Shown here: piece by piece, positions 53,860-61,017 of the stretch
How the letters are laid out: each line of letters opens with the position of its first letter
Position numbering within the stretch: position 1 is the stretch's first letter
NCBI GenBank assembly: GCA_964559125.1
Contig: CAZLGW010000024.1
Span: 1-64,000 of the forward strand
Length of the DNA: 64,000 nt
Reading direction: 5' to 3'
DNA from: Ravibacter sp964559125
GTDB lineage: Bacteria > Bacteroidota > Bacteroidia > Cytophagales > Spirosomataceae
Notes under the pieces: generated by a model
The model's input: the letters and a program-made list of their open reading frames with translations, nothing else
Database searches by the model: none
What the model was told of the DNA's origin: nothing
Translations under genes and position numbers: made by a program

Positions 53860-54984
53860 TCACAGGACTCCCTTCGTGGAGGGGAGTATGTGTAAGGCCG
53901 ATAAATCGCGTTTTACTGCCATTTTTATGGCTTTTGCAAATCCTTTGAATATCGATTCGATCTTGTGATGTTCGTTGGCTCCTTCTACCTTAATATTAAT
54001 GTTTGACAATGATGTATCGCTGAAAGACTTAAAAAAATGATGAAACATCTCTGTCGGCATATCCCCCACTTTTTCGCGCCTGAACTCTGCATTCCAGACC
54101 AGCCACGGCCTTCCTGAAAAGTCGATTGCTACCTGGGCAAGGGCTTCGTCCATGGGCAATAAAAACCCGTAGCGGGCTACCCCTTTCTTGTCACCGAGCG
54201 CCTGCCTGAATGCCTCTCCCAGGGCCAGCCCGGTGTCTTCAATGGTATGATGCTCATCGATATGAAGGTCCCCGTCAACGTGGATATCGAGATCGACCCC
54301 TCCGTGTTTGGCTACCTGGTCGAGCATGTGGTCGAAAAAACCGAGACCGGTATGGATTGACGACCGGCCGGTACCGTCAAGATTCAGCCCTATCGTTATC
54401 CGGGTTTCCTTTGTATTTCTTTCCACGTTTGCCACCCGGTCATTCAGCTTTACCCTTTCATAGATGGCGTCCCAATCGGTTGTGACCAGGCTCAGGGCTT
54501 TTTCCTGCGCCGGATCCAGTCCTTCCACAGCCTGCTGCTCCCCGATAAAAATGGCTTTTGCTCCCAGGTTTACTGCCAACTGTATGTCTGTAATCCTGTC
54601 GCCTATCACATAACTGTTTGCCAGGTCATACATATCGCCGAAATAGCGCTTCAGCATTCCCGTGCCGGGCTTTCTTTCCGGCGAGTTGTCTTCCGGGAAA
54701 TGCCTGTCGATGTGTATGGCTGCAAACCTTACATTCTCCCCTTCAAGCATTTTCAGCATCTTGTTGTGGGCGGGCCAGAATGTATCTTCAGGAAAGGATG
54801 CAGTACCCAGCCCGTCCTGGTTGGTAACCATAACGAGTTCGTATTCCGCTTCCTCCGCAATTTTGCGCAGGTTGGAAATAACCTTGGGAAGAAATTCGAG
54901 TTTTTCGAGAGAATCTACCTGGAAGTCGGTAGGCGGCTCCCAAATGATTGTCCCGTCGCGATCAATAAAAAGTACTTTTTTCAC
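53860..54984 (-). CDS. hisB: Bifunctional histidinol-phosphatase/imidazoleglycerol-phosphate dehydratase
   Basis: A 374-residue fusion enzyme of histidine synthesis. The N-terminal HAD-type phosphatase (about 1-165) has FIDRDGT with the two catalytic Asp residues. The C-terminal dehydratase (about 185-374) has GFFDHMLDQVAKHGG and the metal-binding HIDEHHTIEDT. It converts imidazoleglycerol-phosphate to imidazoleacetol-phosphate and later removes phosphate from histidinol-phosphate. It starts at GTG, and the KVLFIDRDGT beginning leaves no room for a later start. The promoter box lies only four bases upstream, so the mRNA is probably leaderless. Other his genes are not in the window. Confidence 0.95.
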   Translation of the reverse strand: MKKVLFIDRDGTIIWEPPTDFQVDSLEKLEFLPKVISNLRKIAEEAEYELVMVTNQDGLGTASFPEDTFWPAHNKMLKMLEGENVRFAAIHIDRHFPEDNSPERKPGTGMLKRYFGDMYDLANSYVIGDRITDIQLAVNLGAKAIFIGEQQAVEGLDPAQEKALSLVTTDWDAIYERVKLNDRVANVERNTKETRITIGLNLDGTGRSSIHTGLGFFDHMLDQVAKHGGVDLDIHVDGDLHIDEHHTIEDTGLALGEAFRQALGDKKGVARYGFLLPMDEALAQVAIDFSGRPWLVWNAEFRREKVGDMPTEMFHHFFKSFSDTSLSNINIKVEGANEHHKIESIFKGFAKAIKMAVKRDLSALHILPSTKGVL

Positions 54985-54988
54985 CTGG

Positions 54989-55020
54989 CAAATATATAAT
55001 GCTCCTTATTCGGGTACAAA
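54989..55020 (-). promoter_or_regulatory. Promoter of hisB
   Basis: On the minus strand TTTG (-33, 55017-55020), a 20-base spacer and TATATTTG (-7, 54989-54996) give a near-ideal Bacteroidota promoter. Only four bases separate the -7 box from the GTG start codon at 54984, so transcription should start at or next to the first codon. Confidence 0.65.
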
Positions 55021-55066
55021 AATAGTACCAAATCCGTAAGAACAAGCCAGAGCGTGATGATAAACC

Positions 55067-55555
55067 TTATTCAGCCTTCTCTACACAAATCCCTATACTC
55101 ATGATAAACGGCAAAGGATTTTGCCTCATCGACTGCCCGATTTCGAACCGGTAAACGCCTGCCGAAAGAAAAGTATAGTCCTTGAGAAAGAGTATTTTCT
55201 GATCGAACAGGTCTCCCAACCCCTCTCCATAGGGCTTCCCGGTGGCTTCGTCTGATATTTTCAGTTCCACCAGGTCGTGAGAAATGGTCTTCTGGTCGGG
55301 ACCGGTTATCTTCCGTGTCAGGTAAAGGTTATAATAAGGGTACTGGACTGCGCTTCTCAGCAGGTAGTAGACGTTGTATTTCAGGCCGGGATCGTCAATC
55401 TTCACATCAAAAACCGGCTTTTCATCCGCATACCACTGAGCGTCTTTTATCTCCTTATGCGATTTATAAACCGTTTTACCGTCACACCCCGAAAGTAAAC
55501 AGATGCAGACAGCGATCCATACCCCGTATCCGGTCCTTTTCCATGCAGCGGACAT
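55067..55555 (-). CDS. gldH: Gliding motility lipoprotein GldH
   Basis: A 162-residue lipoprotein (lipobox LLSGC, Cys24), counted from the Met of MSAAWKRT at 55555. A 12-codon longer frame would overlap the gene upstream. Conserved GldH parts are DAQWYADEKPVFDVKIDD, then YNVYYLLRSAVQYPYYNLYL and KDYTFLSAGVYRFEIGQSMR. GldH is one of the Gld lipoproteins of the gliding apparatus and is widely conserved in Bacteroidota, including non-gliding species. The gene starts 10 bases after the stop of a conserved 167-aa gene. Confidence 0.88.
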   Translation of the reverse strand: MSAAWKRTGYGVWIAVCICLLSGCDGKTVYKSHKEIKDAQWYADEKPVFDVKIDDPGLKYNVYYLLRSAVQYPYYNLYLTRKITGPDQKTISHDLVELKISDEATGKPYGEGLGDLFDQKILFLKDYTFLSAGVYRFEIGQSMRQNPLPFIMSIGICVEKAE

Positions 55556-55565
55556 ATGATTCACT

Positions 55566-56069
55566 TTATATTTCCGCGTTCTTTTCTTCAAAATATTTTT
55601 TCAGCCAGGTAGATTCAGCGGGTACCTTCCAGCGGTTCATCCACTGGGCTTTCGTCGCAACCAGATTGTCGAAAAACAGGGTGGAAGGCAGTATTTCTTC
55701 ACTGAATATCAGCTCCTTCACCGCTGAAATAGGCGTCAGCCTGATATGTCCCAGACTGTCGATCCAGGCTACCGAACGATCAAAAAAATCTATATTCATA
55801 GCCAGCCCGGTCTCTCTCATCCAGCTCACCGATTTGTCGATCGAGCAGCCGCTGGGCATCTCGGCCGACTCGTCCGCAGCTATTACTACAAACCTGTTAT
55901 GAAATATTTTACCGGAGGCCACTAACGGTTTTCCATGCGCATCCCAGTGATTAAGCGCAGCCTTGAGCGTCTCAGTAAGCGTACCGGCCTGCTCGTGGCT
56001 GAGCTCGCGGTTAGCCTGGTAGATCCATATACGGGCATCAAAGTCAATTTCGTCAAAAGGGATATACAT
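55566..56069 (-). CDS. Conserved Bacteroidota protein (167 aa, 'ABC transporter ATPase' in databases)
   Basis: A 167-residue soluble protein (MYIPFDEIDFDARIWIYQAN...). It has no Walker motifs, so the common database label of ABC transporter ATPase is not supported by the sequence. I recognise it only as a conserved Bacteroidota family often next to gldH and Fe-S protein genes. It lies between those here: the Fe-S gene upstream at 103 bases and gldH directly downstream. Function unknown. Confidence 0.65.
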   Translation of the reverse strand: MYIPFDEIDFDARIWIYQANRELSHEQAGTLTETLKAALNHWDAHGKPLVASGKIFHNRFVVIAADESAEMPSGCSIDKSVSWMRETGLAMNIDFFDRSVAWIDSLGHIRLTPISAVKELIFSEEILPSTLFFDNLVATKAQWMNRWKVPAESTWLKKYFEEKNAEI

Positions 56070-56172
56070 AGTTAAAGCCTTTGTTATAGTTCTTAAAACA
56101 GCATGCTTCCCGGAAAAGTGCCGGCCCTGCAGGAATTTCGCATGCCTGATTACCGCTCAATATACACTTTTC

Positions 56173-56949
56173 CTATAACTTCTTAAGAACGAGCTCGGCT
56201 ATATCCAATACAGCTACTTCTCCCTCTTTTTCCTTGTTTTTGACACCGTCGTTTATCATTACCATACAAAACGGGCAGGCGACGGCCACCGTGCGGGCTC
56301 CTGTTGCCAGCGCTTCTTCGGTCCTTTCAATATTGATATCCTTTCTTCCTTTCTCCGGCTCTTTGAACATCTGGGCACCGCCTGCGCCGCAGCATAGCCC
56401 CTTTGCCCTGCTGCGCTTCATTTCGACCAGCTCGAGCTTCAAAGCCTCAATTACCTGGCGGGGAGCTTCATAAACATCGTTTGCCCTTCCCAGGTAGCAC
56501 GAATCATGATAGGTCACCTTCCCGTCATTGTCGCGATCCGAAACCCTGATACGTCCTTCGCCGATCAGTTGATGCAAAAACTGCGAATGATGGATCACTT
56601 CATAGTTCCCGCCCAAAGCCGGGTACTCGTTTTTCAGCGTATTAAAGCAATGCGGACATGCCGTCACAATTTTCTTTACCCCGTAAGAGTCGAGTACCTG
56701 GATATTGGCAATAGCCTGCATCTGGAACAAAAATTCATTGCCGGCCCTTCTCGCCGGATCGCCCGTACAGCCCTCTTCCGGGCCAAGTACCGCATACGAA
56801 ATCCCTGCTTTATTGAGGATAGTTGCAAAGGCTGCCGTCACCTTTTTATACCTGTCATCGAAAGCCCCGGCACATCCTACCCAAAACAGTATTTCGGGCA
56901 TTGTTCCTTCCGAAGCCATTTCGGCCATTGTCTTAACCTGAACTGACAT
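56173..56949 (-). CDS. Cysteine-rich (CCG-domain) Fe-S binding protein
   Basis: A 258-residue protein with two CCG domains of the heterodisulfide reductase HdrB/GlpC/LldE type. The first has TACPHCFNTLKNEY. The second has VTYHDSCYLGRANDVYEAPR followed by LCCGAGGAQMF, where the Cys residues would bind an unusual Fe-S cluster. It lies 38 bases downstream of a membrane Fe-S protein gene on the same strand, so the pair resembles a split HdrDE-like electron-transfer module. The electron donor is not clear. Confidence 0.85.
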   Translation of the reverse strand: MSVQVKTMAEMASEGTMPEILFWVGCAGAFDDRYKKVTAAFATILNKAGISYAVLGPEEGCTGDPARRAGNEFLFQMQAIANIQVLDSYGVKKIVTACPHCFNTLKNEYPALGGNYEVIHHSQFLHQLIGEGRIRVSDRDNDGKVTYHDSCYLGRANDVYEAPRQVIEALKLELVEMKRSRAKGLCCGAGGAQMFKEPEKGRKDINIERTEEALATGARTVAVACPFCMVMINDGVKNKEKEGEVAVLDIAELVLKKL

Positions 56950-56987
56950 ATAAATCCGCCTGTTACCTGTTACTAAAATTTTTAATT

Positions 56988-58328
56988 TTACTCCTCCCCG
57001 TTTACACGGTCGGCCCAGTTAAACCGGTCGGCCGGTGAAAACTTCCAGGGGGCCTGGTTAGTCTCCAGGTTCTGAAACATCATATTCCAGGCGCCGGGCG
57101 CCTTTGCTTCGTCCATCACCCTGTAACGACGCAATTGCAGAATAATATCCAGGGGATTGATCAGTATAGGGCATTCCTGCACGCAGGCATTACACGTTGT
57201 ACAGGCAAGCAGCTCTTCATCAAGAATATAATCTCCCAGAAGGCTTTTGCCGTCGTCGGTAAAGCTTCCCTTATTGGCCTGTATATTTCTCCCTACCTCT
57301 TCGAGCCTGTCTCTCGTATCCATCATAATCTTCCTGGGAGATAACAATTTCCCTGTCAGGTTCGCCGGACAGGCCGATGTGCAGCGTCCGCATTCGGTGC
57401 AGGAGTAGGCGTCCAGCAGGTTTTTCCAGCTCAGATCGGTTACATCCTTAGCCCCGAACCTGCCTATTTCAGCCGGCGCCTCCGAAGCGGTGGTATCTTC
57501 CAGCCCGAGCATCAGTTTGACTTCACGGGTAATTTCCGGCATATTTTTCATTTCTCCTTTGGGAGCCAGTCTTGAAAAATAGGTATTCGGAAAAGCAAGC
57601 AGTATGTGCAGGTGTTTCGAATAGGTAACATACAGCGCGAAAGCCAAAATTCCTAAGATATGGAACCACCATGCCAGCCTTTCAATCGCTGTCAGCACGC
57701 CTGCATCAAAACCGGTAAAAAGCGGCCTGATCATGCCGCTGACCAGGAAGTCGCCTGTTTGGGCATAGTGCGGGGCTCCCTTTTCCTGCAGGGCCAGATC
57801 GGCTGCGTTCATCACCAGCACGGCCATCATCAGCACGATCTCGAAAATCAGTATCAGCTTCCCATCAATCGCCGGCCATCCCGACAACTCTCTGTGCCTT
57901 TCGGTACGCAGACGATTTACCTTTCCAGACTGCCTCCGAACCAGGAACGTCAGGCAAGCCGCTATCACACCGATGGCCAGCATTTCATAGAACCCTATCA
58001 GCCACGTATAAAAACCACCCAAAGCCGGCGCCAGCAGCCGGTGCGTGCCCAAAACTCCGTCGAGCACGATTTCCAATACTTCCAGGTTAATAAGGACAAA
58101 ACCCGCATATACGAGAAAATGCAGGATACCGGCAAATGGCCGGTCAAACATTTTCTTCTGGGCAAAGGCTATCCGTAACATGGTACCCAGCCTTCTGGCC
58201 GGCTGATCTGTGAGGTTCTCGTCGTGCCCAAGCAGGATAGTCTTCCGGATCAGGGCAGCCCGCCGGAATATCAGGAACCCCACTCCACCCAGAGCGCCGA
58301 TAAAAAGAAGTTGTTGAAACAGCTGCAT
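56988..58328 (-). CDS. Membrane-bound Fe-S protein (HdrDE/nitrate-reductase-gamma-like)
   Basis: A 446-residue protein with about six N-terminal helices (about 1-255) resembling the cytochrome-b-type gamma subunit of respiratory nitrate reductase. His residues in helices (H35, H67, H112-type positions) could bind heme. The C-terminal domain has two 4Fe-4S ferredoxin motifs: SCTECGRCTSACP and ACTTCNACVQECP. Together with the CCG protein encoded just downstream it would carry electrons from a quinol to an Fe-S centre, or the reverse. This pair is widespread in aerobic Bacteroidota. The physiological acceptor is not established. Confidence 0.8.
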   Translation of the reverse strand: MQLFQQLLFIGALGGVGFLIFRRAALIRKTILLGHDENLTDQPARRLGTMLRIAFAQKKMFDRPFAGILHFLVYAGFVLINLEVLEIVLDGVLGTHRLLAPALGGFYTWLIGFYEMLAIGVIAACLTFLVRRQSGKVNRLRTERHRELSGWPAIDGKLILIFEIVLMMAVLVMNAADLALQEKGAPHYAQTGDFLVSGMIRPLFTGFDAGVLTAIERLAWWFHILGILAFALYVTYSKHLHILLAFPNTYFSRLAPKGEMKNMPEITREVKLMLGLEDTTASEAPAEIGRFGAKDVTDLSWKNLLDAYSCTECGRCTSACPANLTGKLLSPRKIMMDTRDRLEEVGRNIQANKGSFTDDGKSLLGDYILDEELLACTTCNACVQECPILINPLDIILQLRRYRVMDEAKAPGAWNMMFQNLETNQAPWKFSPADRFNWADRVNGEE

Positions 58329-58488
58329 AAAATGGTTAACAATTGACTTGAAACAGGAAGCTCTACGTCACACATCGCTAACACCTAATCACCAAGCCTT
58401 TACATAGCTGTAAAGATAGCAGCCTTCAGATTGTTATGCAAGCATACTTTTTGACAGGGAAAATTATTCGCATTTTTTTGATTCCTGA

Positions 58489-58519
58489 CTTGCAATAGAA
58501 AAATCATTTCCTACATTTG
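58489..58519 (+). promoter_or_regulatory. Promoter of tRNA-Phe
   Basis: CTTG (58489-58492), a 19-base spacer and TACATTTG (58512-58519) match the Bacteroidota -33/-7 pattern with one mismatch. The -7 box ends 27 bases before the mature tRNA 5' end. Confidence 0.75.
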
Positions 58520-58546
58520 CAGTCCCAAACGAACAGAAAGGGGTTT

Positions 58547-58619
58547 GGTGATGTAGCTCAGTCGGTAGAGCAAAGGACTGAAAATCCTTGTGTCGGCGGT
58601 TCGATTCCGTCCATCACCA
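58547..58619 (+). tRNA. tRNA-Phe (GAA)
   Basis: A 73-base cloverleaf. The acceptor stem is GGTGATG/CATCACC with discriminator A. The D arm is GCTCAGTCGGTAGAGC. The anticodon stem is AAGGA/TCCTT with loop CTGAAAA and anticodon GAA at 58580-58582. The T arm is GGCGGTTCGATTCCGTC. CCA is not encoded. The gene is a likely integration site: genome content changes to accessory genes right after it. A promoter and a terminator flank it. Confidence 0.95.
58590..58619 (+). other. Putative attachment site at the tRNA-Phe 3' end
   Basis: The T arm and acceptor end of a tRNA gene is the classical target of tyrosine-recombinase elements, and a MobF relaxase module begins downstream. The matching att repeat would lie beyond the right edge, so I cannot confirm it. 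Confidence 0.3.
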
Positions 58620-58629
58620 CTTCAGAATC

Positions 58630-58664
58630 AGCCAGTTACGATGAAAATTGTGACTGGCTTTTTT
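58630..58664 (+). terminator. Terminator of tRNA-Phe
   Basis: AGCCAGTTAC and GTGACTGGCT form a 10-bp stem (one G-T wobble) with a ten-base loop, followed by a run of six T. It starts 11 bases after the tRNA. Confidence 0.85.
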
Positions 58665-58666
58665 GT

Positions 58667-58684
58667 TGGTCACACTATGGTCAC
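58667..58684. repeat. Direct repeat TGGTCAC x2, 11 bp apart
   Basis: TGGTCAC occurs at 58667-58673 and 58678-58684, one helical turn apart, directly after the tRNA terminator. This spacing fits paired protein-binding sites, possibly arm sites of an integrase or excisionase at an element end. It could be chance. Confidence 0.4.
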
Positions 58685-58803
58685 GCTGGCCGTTTTCAGG
58701 ATCAACAGTACAACGCCCAATTTTTTTCTTATTTTCTGATGTCCCCAATTGGTATGGAGAGAATTAGTAAATTTATAGCTTAACAATATATCATCCGGTA
58801 AGC

Positions 58804-59673
58804 ATGAATAGGTTTGAAGCTACTTCAAATAAGCTTTTTTCGAGGGCATTAAGAATTTGTCTCACTCTTTGGGTGCTTCTTACTGTTATGTTTTTCTGGG
58901 GAGAGTGTTTACACTTGAATTGGGATAATAAAATTGACCATGAGAAGTTTGCGAGTTACTTCACATGTGTGGGTTTCTTAGTAGGTGTATGCTCAATCGT
59001 TGGGCTTTTTTTACAAGTGTCAACGGCGGAAAAAGAGAAGCATGATGCTGTCAAGCCATTGTTGCTACCTAAGCAGGCAGTGATTTCCACTACGAGTCTA
59101 TTTGGCCTTAAAAGTCCTGCAAAACCACCTTTTGTTTTCGTCTCTGAAGACTATTTGAAGTGTTTTGTGATTCTGAATGGAAGAATACCTATTCAAAATG
59201 TGGGTATGGGATTGGCTAAACGGGCAAAATTCTATTGGAAGTATGATAAAGAAGAACTTACAGACTTTGTAAAATTGAGGAGTGAAAAAAGGGAGGACGA
59301 AGATGAAAAAGCAGCGCTAGAAGAGGTCATGAGTTATTTATCTAGAATTTCAGGAAAGAGTAAAATCATGAATCAAGTACAGGTGATAGGTAAAGAAGAA
59401 ACAATTAATATACGTACCCCCTATCATTACATATTAGGTTTACTAAACCCTTATAAATATGTAAGCACGTCTCGCTTCCCTGATAAACGACCTAAGCTTA
59501 CTTTAGTTATGGAGTATCAGGGAGCTTTTGATAAGAAGGAACGGCAGGAGTTTAATGTTTTAATAACCCCCGATATCTCTGTTGATGATTCAGGAAAATC
59601 AGACGAGGTTTACCGAATAGATTTCTTAGAAATACCCGATTTGCCAGAAAATCAGGGAGAAAGGGATCAATGA
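58804..59673 (+). CDS. Unrecognised membrane protein with two N-terminal helices
   Basis: A 289-residue protein with two predicted helices (about 18-36 and 52-70) and a large soluble C-terminal domain (about 75-289) rich in charged residues. The AT-rich codon use differs from the chromosomal genes before 58 kb. No known motif or fold is visible. It is the first gene inside the accessory segment next to tRNA-Phe, and its end overlaps a convergent gene by seven bases. A sensor- or effector-like membrane role is possible but unsupported. Confidence 0.5.
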   Translation: MNRFEATSNKLFSRALRICLTLWVLLTVMFFWGECLHLNWDNKIDHEKFASYFTCVGFLVGVCSIVGLFLQVSTAEKEKHDAVKPLLLPKQAVISTTSLFGLKSPAKPPFVFVSEDYLKCFVILNGRIPIQNVGMGLAKRAKFYWKYDKEELTDFVKLRSEKREDEDEKAALEEVMSYLSRISGKSKIMNQVQVIGKEETINIRTPYHYILGLLNPYKYVSTSRFPDKRPKLTLVMEYQGAFDKKERQEFNVLITPDISVDDSGKSDEVYRIDFLEIPDLPENQGERDQ

Positions 59674-59978
59674 TAGCGCTCTAGAAGCGCCTCGATTTCA
59701 TCGAGGTAATCATAGTCGATTTCGGTTAGTCCCATATACATTTCAATCACCGTTGACCACGCATCATCGGGTAGGCTGTCTCGTGTTTTGCTTAGACGCC
59801 ATTGCAACAGGAAGCTTGATATACCTTGAACCGCAAAATCAGTCACTACGTAATCGTCATCCAGATCGTATAAATCAACGAACTTGTGAATGACCTTGTG
59901 AGCTTCGCGACGAAAATCCCCGAGAATTCTGTCATTCCATTTTTTCCGGTCGGAGTCTGTAATATAATCGCTCACCAT
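59667..59978 (-). CDS. Unrecognised acidic 103-aa protein
   Basis: A 103-residue, strongly acidic helical protein (many Asp and Glu; ends YDYLDEIEALLERYH). It could be a small regulator, an antitoxin-like partner or an immunity protein, but nothing in the sequence decides. It is convergent with the two-helix membrane protein gene and divergent from the coiled-coil gene at 60056. Confidence 0.45.
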   Translation of the reverse strand: MVSDYITDSDRKKWNDRILGDFRREAHKVIHKFVDLYDLDDDYVVTDFAVQGISSFLLQWRLSKTRDSLPDDAWSTVIEMYMGLTEIDYDYLDEIEALLERYH

Positions 59979-60008
59979 ACCCTCTTAGCATAAAACTTTT
60001 TCATTATG

Positions 60009-60016
60009 TATCTTTG
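60009..60016 (+). promoter_or_regulatory. Candidate -7 box for the coiled-coil gene
   Basis: TATCTTTG is an exact match to the consensus, 39 bases before the ATG at 60056. There is no TTTG at the -33 position. Confidence 0.5.
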
Positions 60017-60055
60017 ATAAAAGTCTATCAAACTGCCTAACAAATTTCAAACCAT

Positions 60056-60568
60056 ATGGATAAAGGGGATTATGATCTGATGGAGGAGGCTTATCAGACC
60101 TCTTTATCAGAGATGCATCGAGATATAGATAAGAAGTATGCTGAAATCAGAAAAGAGCATAATATGGCCGCCGCCCAGAGCAAGGCGGAAACGCAGAAAA
60201 ACCTTGCCTTAAAGCAAAAATTGCACGGCGTGCGGGAACAAGAAAAGCAAGATATGGAAAAAGCTAACGAGAGAAAAGAAATGGAGCGGCAGGCTTTTTT
60301 TGAAAAACAAAATGCTCGTGACAAGGAACGGGCTGCTGATTTTGCTGAAACGCAGGTATTTGGAAAAAAATGGGGGCGACTAGAAGCAAGGGAAGCAGCT
60401 TATGGCTCTCAGGATCATATTGTAACAAGTCTGAAAGCAGAAAAATTAATCGAAGATCAGCAAAAAGAGGCTGAAAGGGAAAAAATTCGCTATCAGTTGG
60501 ATAATCCACATCCGCTGGAGCTGTCGAAAGGCAAACAGACCCAGCGTTTTAATGACAGGGATAGGTGA
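60056..60568 (+). CDS. Unrecognised coiled-coil protein of the mobile segment
   Basis: A 170-residue, highly charged, helical protein. Residues about 15-110 are dominated by Glu, Lys, Gln and Arg in a heptad-like pattern (EKQDMEKANERKEMERQAFF), so a coiled coil is likely. There is no catalytic motif, helix-turn-helix or signal. It lies between the MobF relaxase operon and the acidic gene and converges with the relaxase-side gene. A scaffold or DNA-transfer accessory role is conceivable. Confidence 0.5.
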   Translation: MDKGDYDLMEEAYQTSLSEMHRDIDKKYAEIRKEHNMAAAQSKAETQKNLALKQKLHGVREQEKQDMEKANERKEMERQAFFEKQNARDKERAADFAETQVFGKKWGRLEAREAAYGSQDHIVTSLKAEKLIEDQQKEAEREKIRYQLDNPHPLELSKGKQTQRFNDRDR

Positions 60569-60588
60569 AGATAATAAAAGCCGCTTAG

Positions 60589-60999
60589 TTAGTCCTTATG
60601 CTCAATTTTGATCTTCTCTATATCCGGCTGATCTTCCGTAACATCAATAAATGAGCTATCCGGCTCTTTTATCCATGCAACCCTGTTTTCAAACAGATAG
60701 TCAAATAGCAATCCAAGGTTTCTGCCTGTGATACTGATCGTCGCGGCGGGTATCTTTATTTCAATCAACTCCTTCCCATCATATTCAAGGGGCGAGACAA
60801 AATCATGATAATAAATAGCTGCGCTATTTCCTTCGGCAAAGTGGATTTTGAACCCCACAGGCTTTGTTTGGGCGGGTGCTAACGCAAAAAAATCGTAAAC
60901 ATCCGAAGCTAGAGGCGTTTTTACCGTCTCTGCATAATCATTTTCTACCGCATTTTTGAAAGGCGGTAAAATCCGTTCATCTAAATGTGATTTTCCCAT
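60589..60999 (-). CDS. Unrecognised 136-aa protein downstream of the relaxase
   Basis: A 136-residue soluble protein with a beta-rich middle and an acidic C-terminus. I do not recognise a family. It starts 18 bases after the relaxase stop codon on the same strand, so it is very probably co-transcribed. That makes it a candidate mobilization accessory protein or a cargo gene. Confidence 0.55.
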   Translation of the reverse strand: MGKSHLDERILPPFKNAVENDYAETVKTPLASDVYDFFALAPAQTKPVGFKIHFAEGNSAAIYYHDFVSPLEYDGKELIEIKIPAATISITGRNLGLLFDYLFENRVAWIKEPDSSFIDVTEDQPDIEKIKIEHKD

Positions 61000-61017
61000 T
61001 TTGGCTTGTTTTTGGGG

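Noticed and set aside
55566..56069. ABC transporter ATPase function for the 167-aa protein
   Set aside because: No Walker A, signature or Walker B motif is present, so the usual database label is not supported.
58517..58783. An 88-codon ORF over tRNA-Phe
   Set aside because: It reads through the tRNA and its terminator; the tRNA structure explains the sequence.
58665..58803. A truncated integrase start (MVTLAVF...) after the tRNA
   Set aside because: The frame closes after 20 codons and does not follow the family N-terminus beyond the first few residues.
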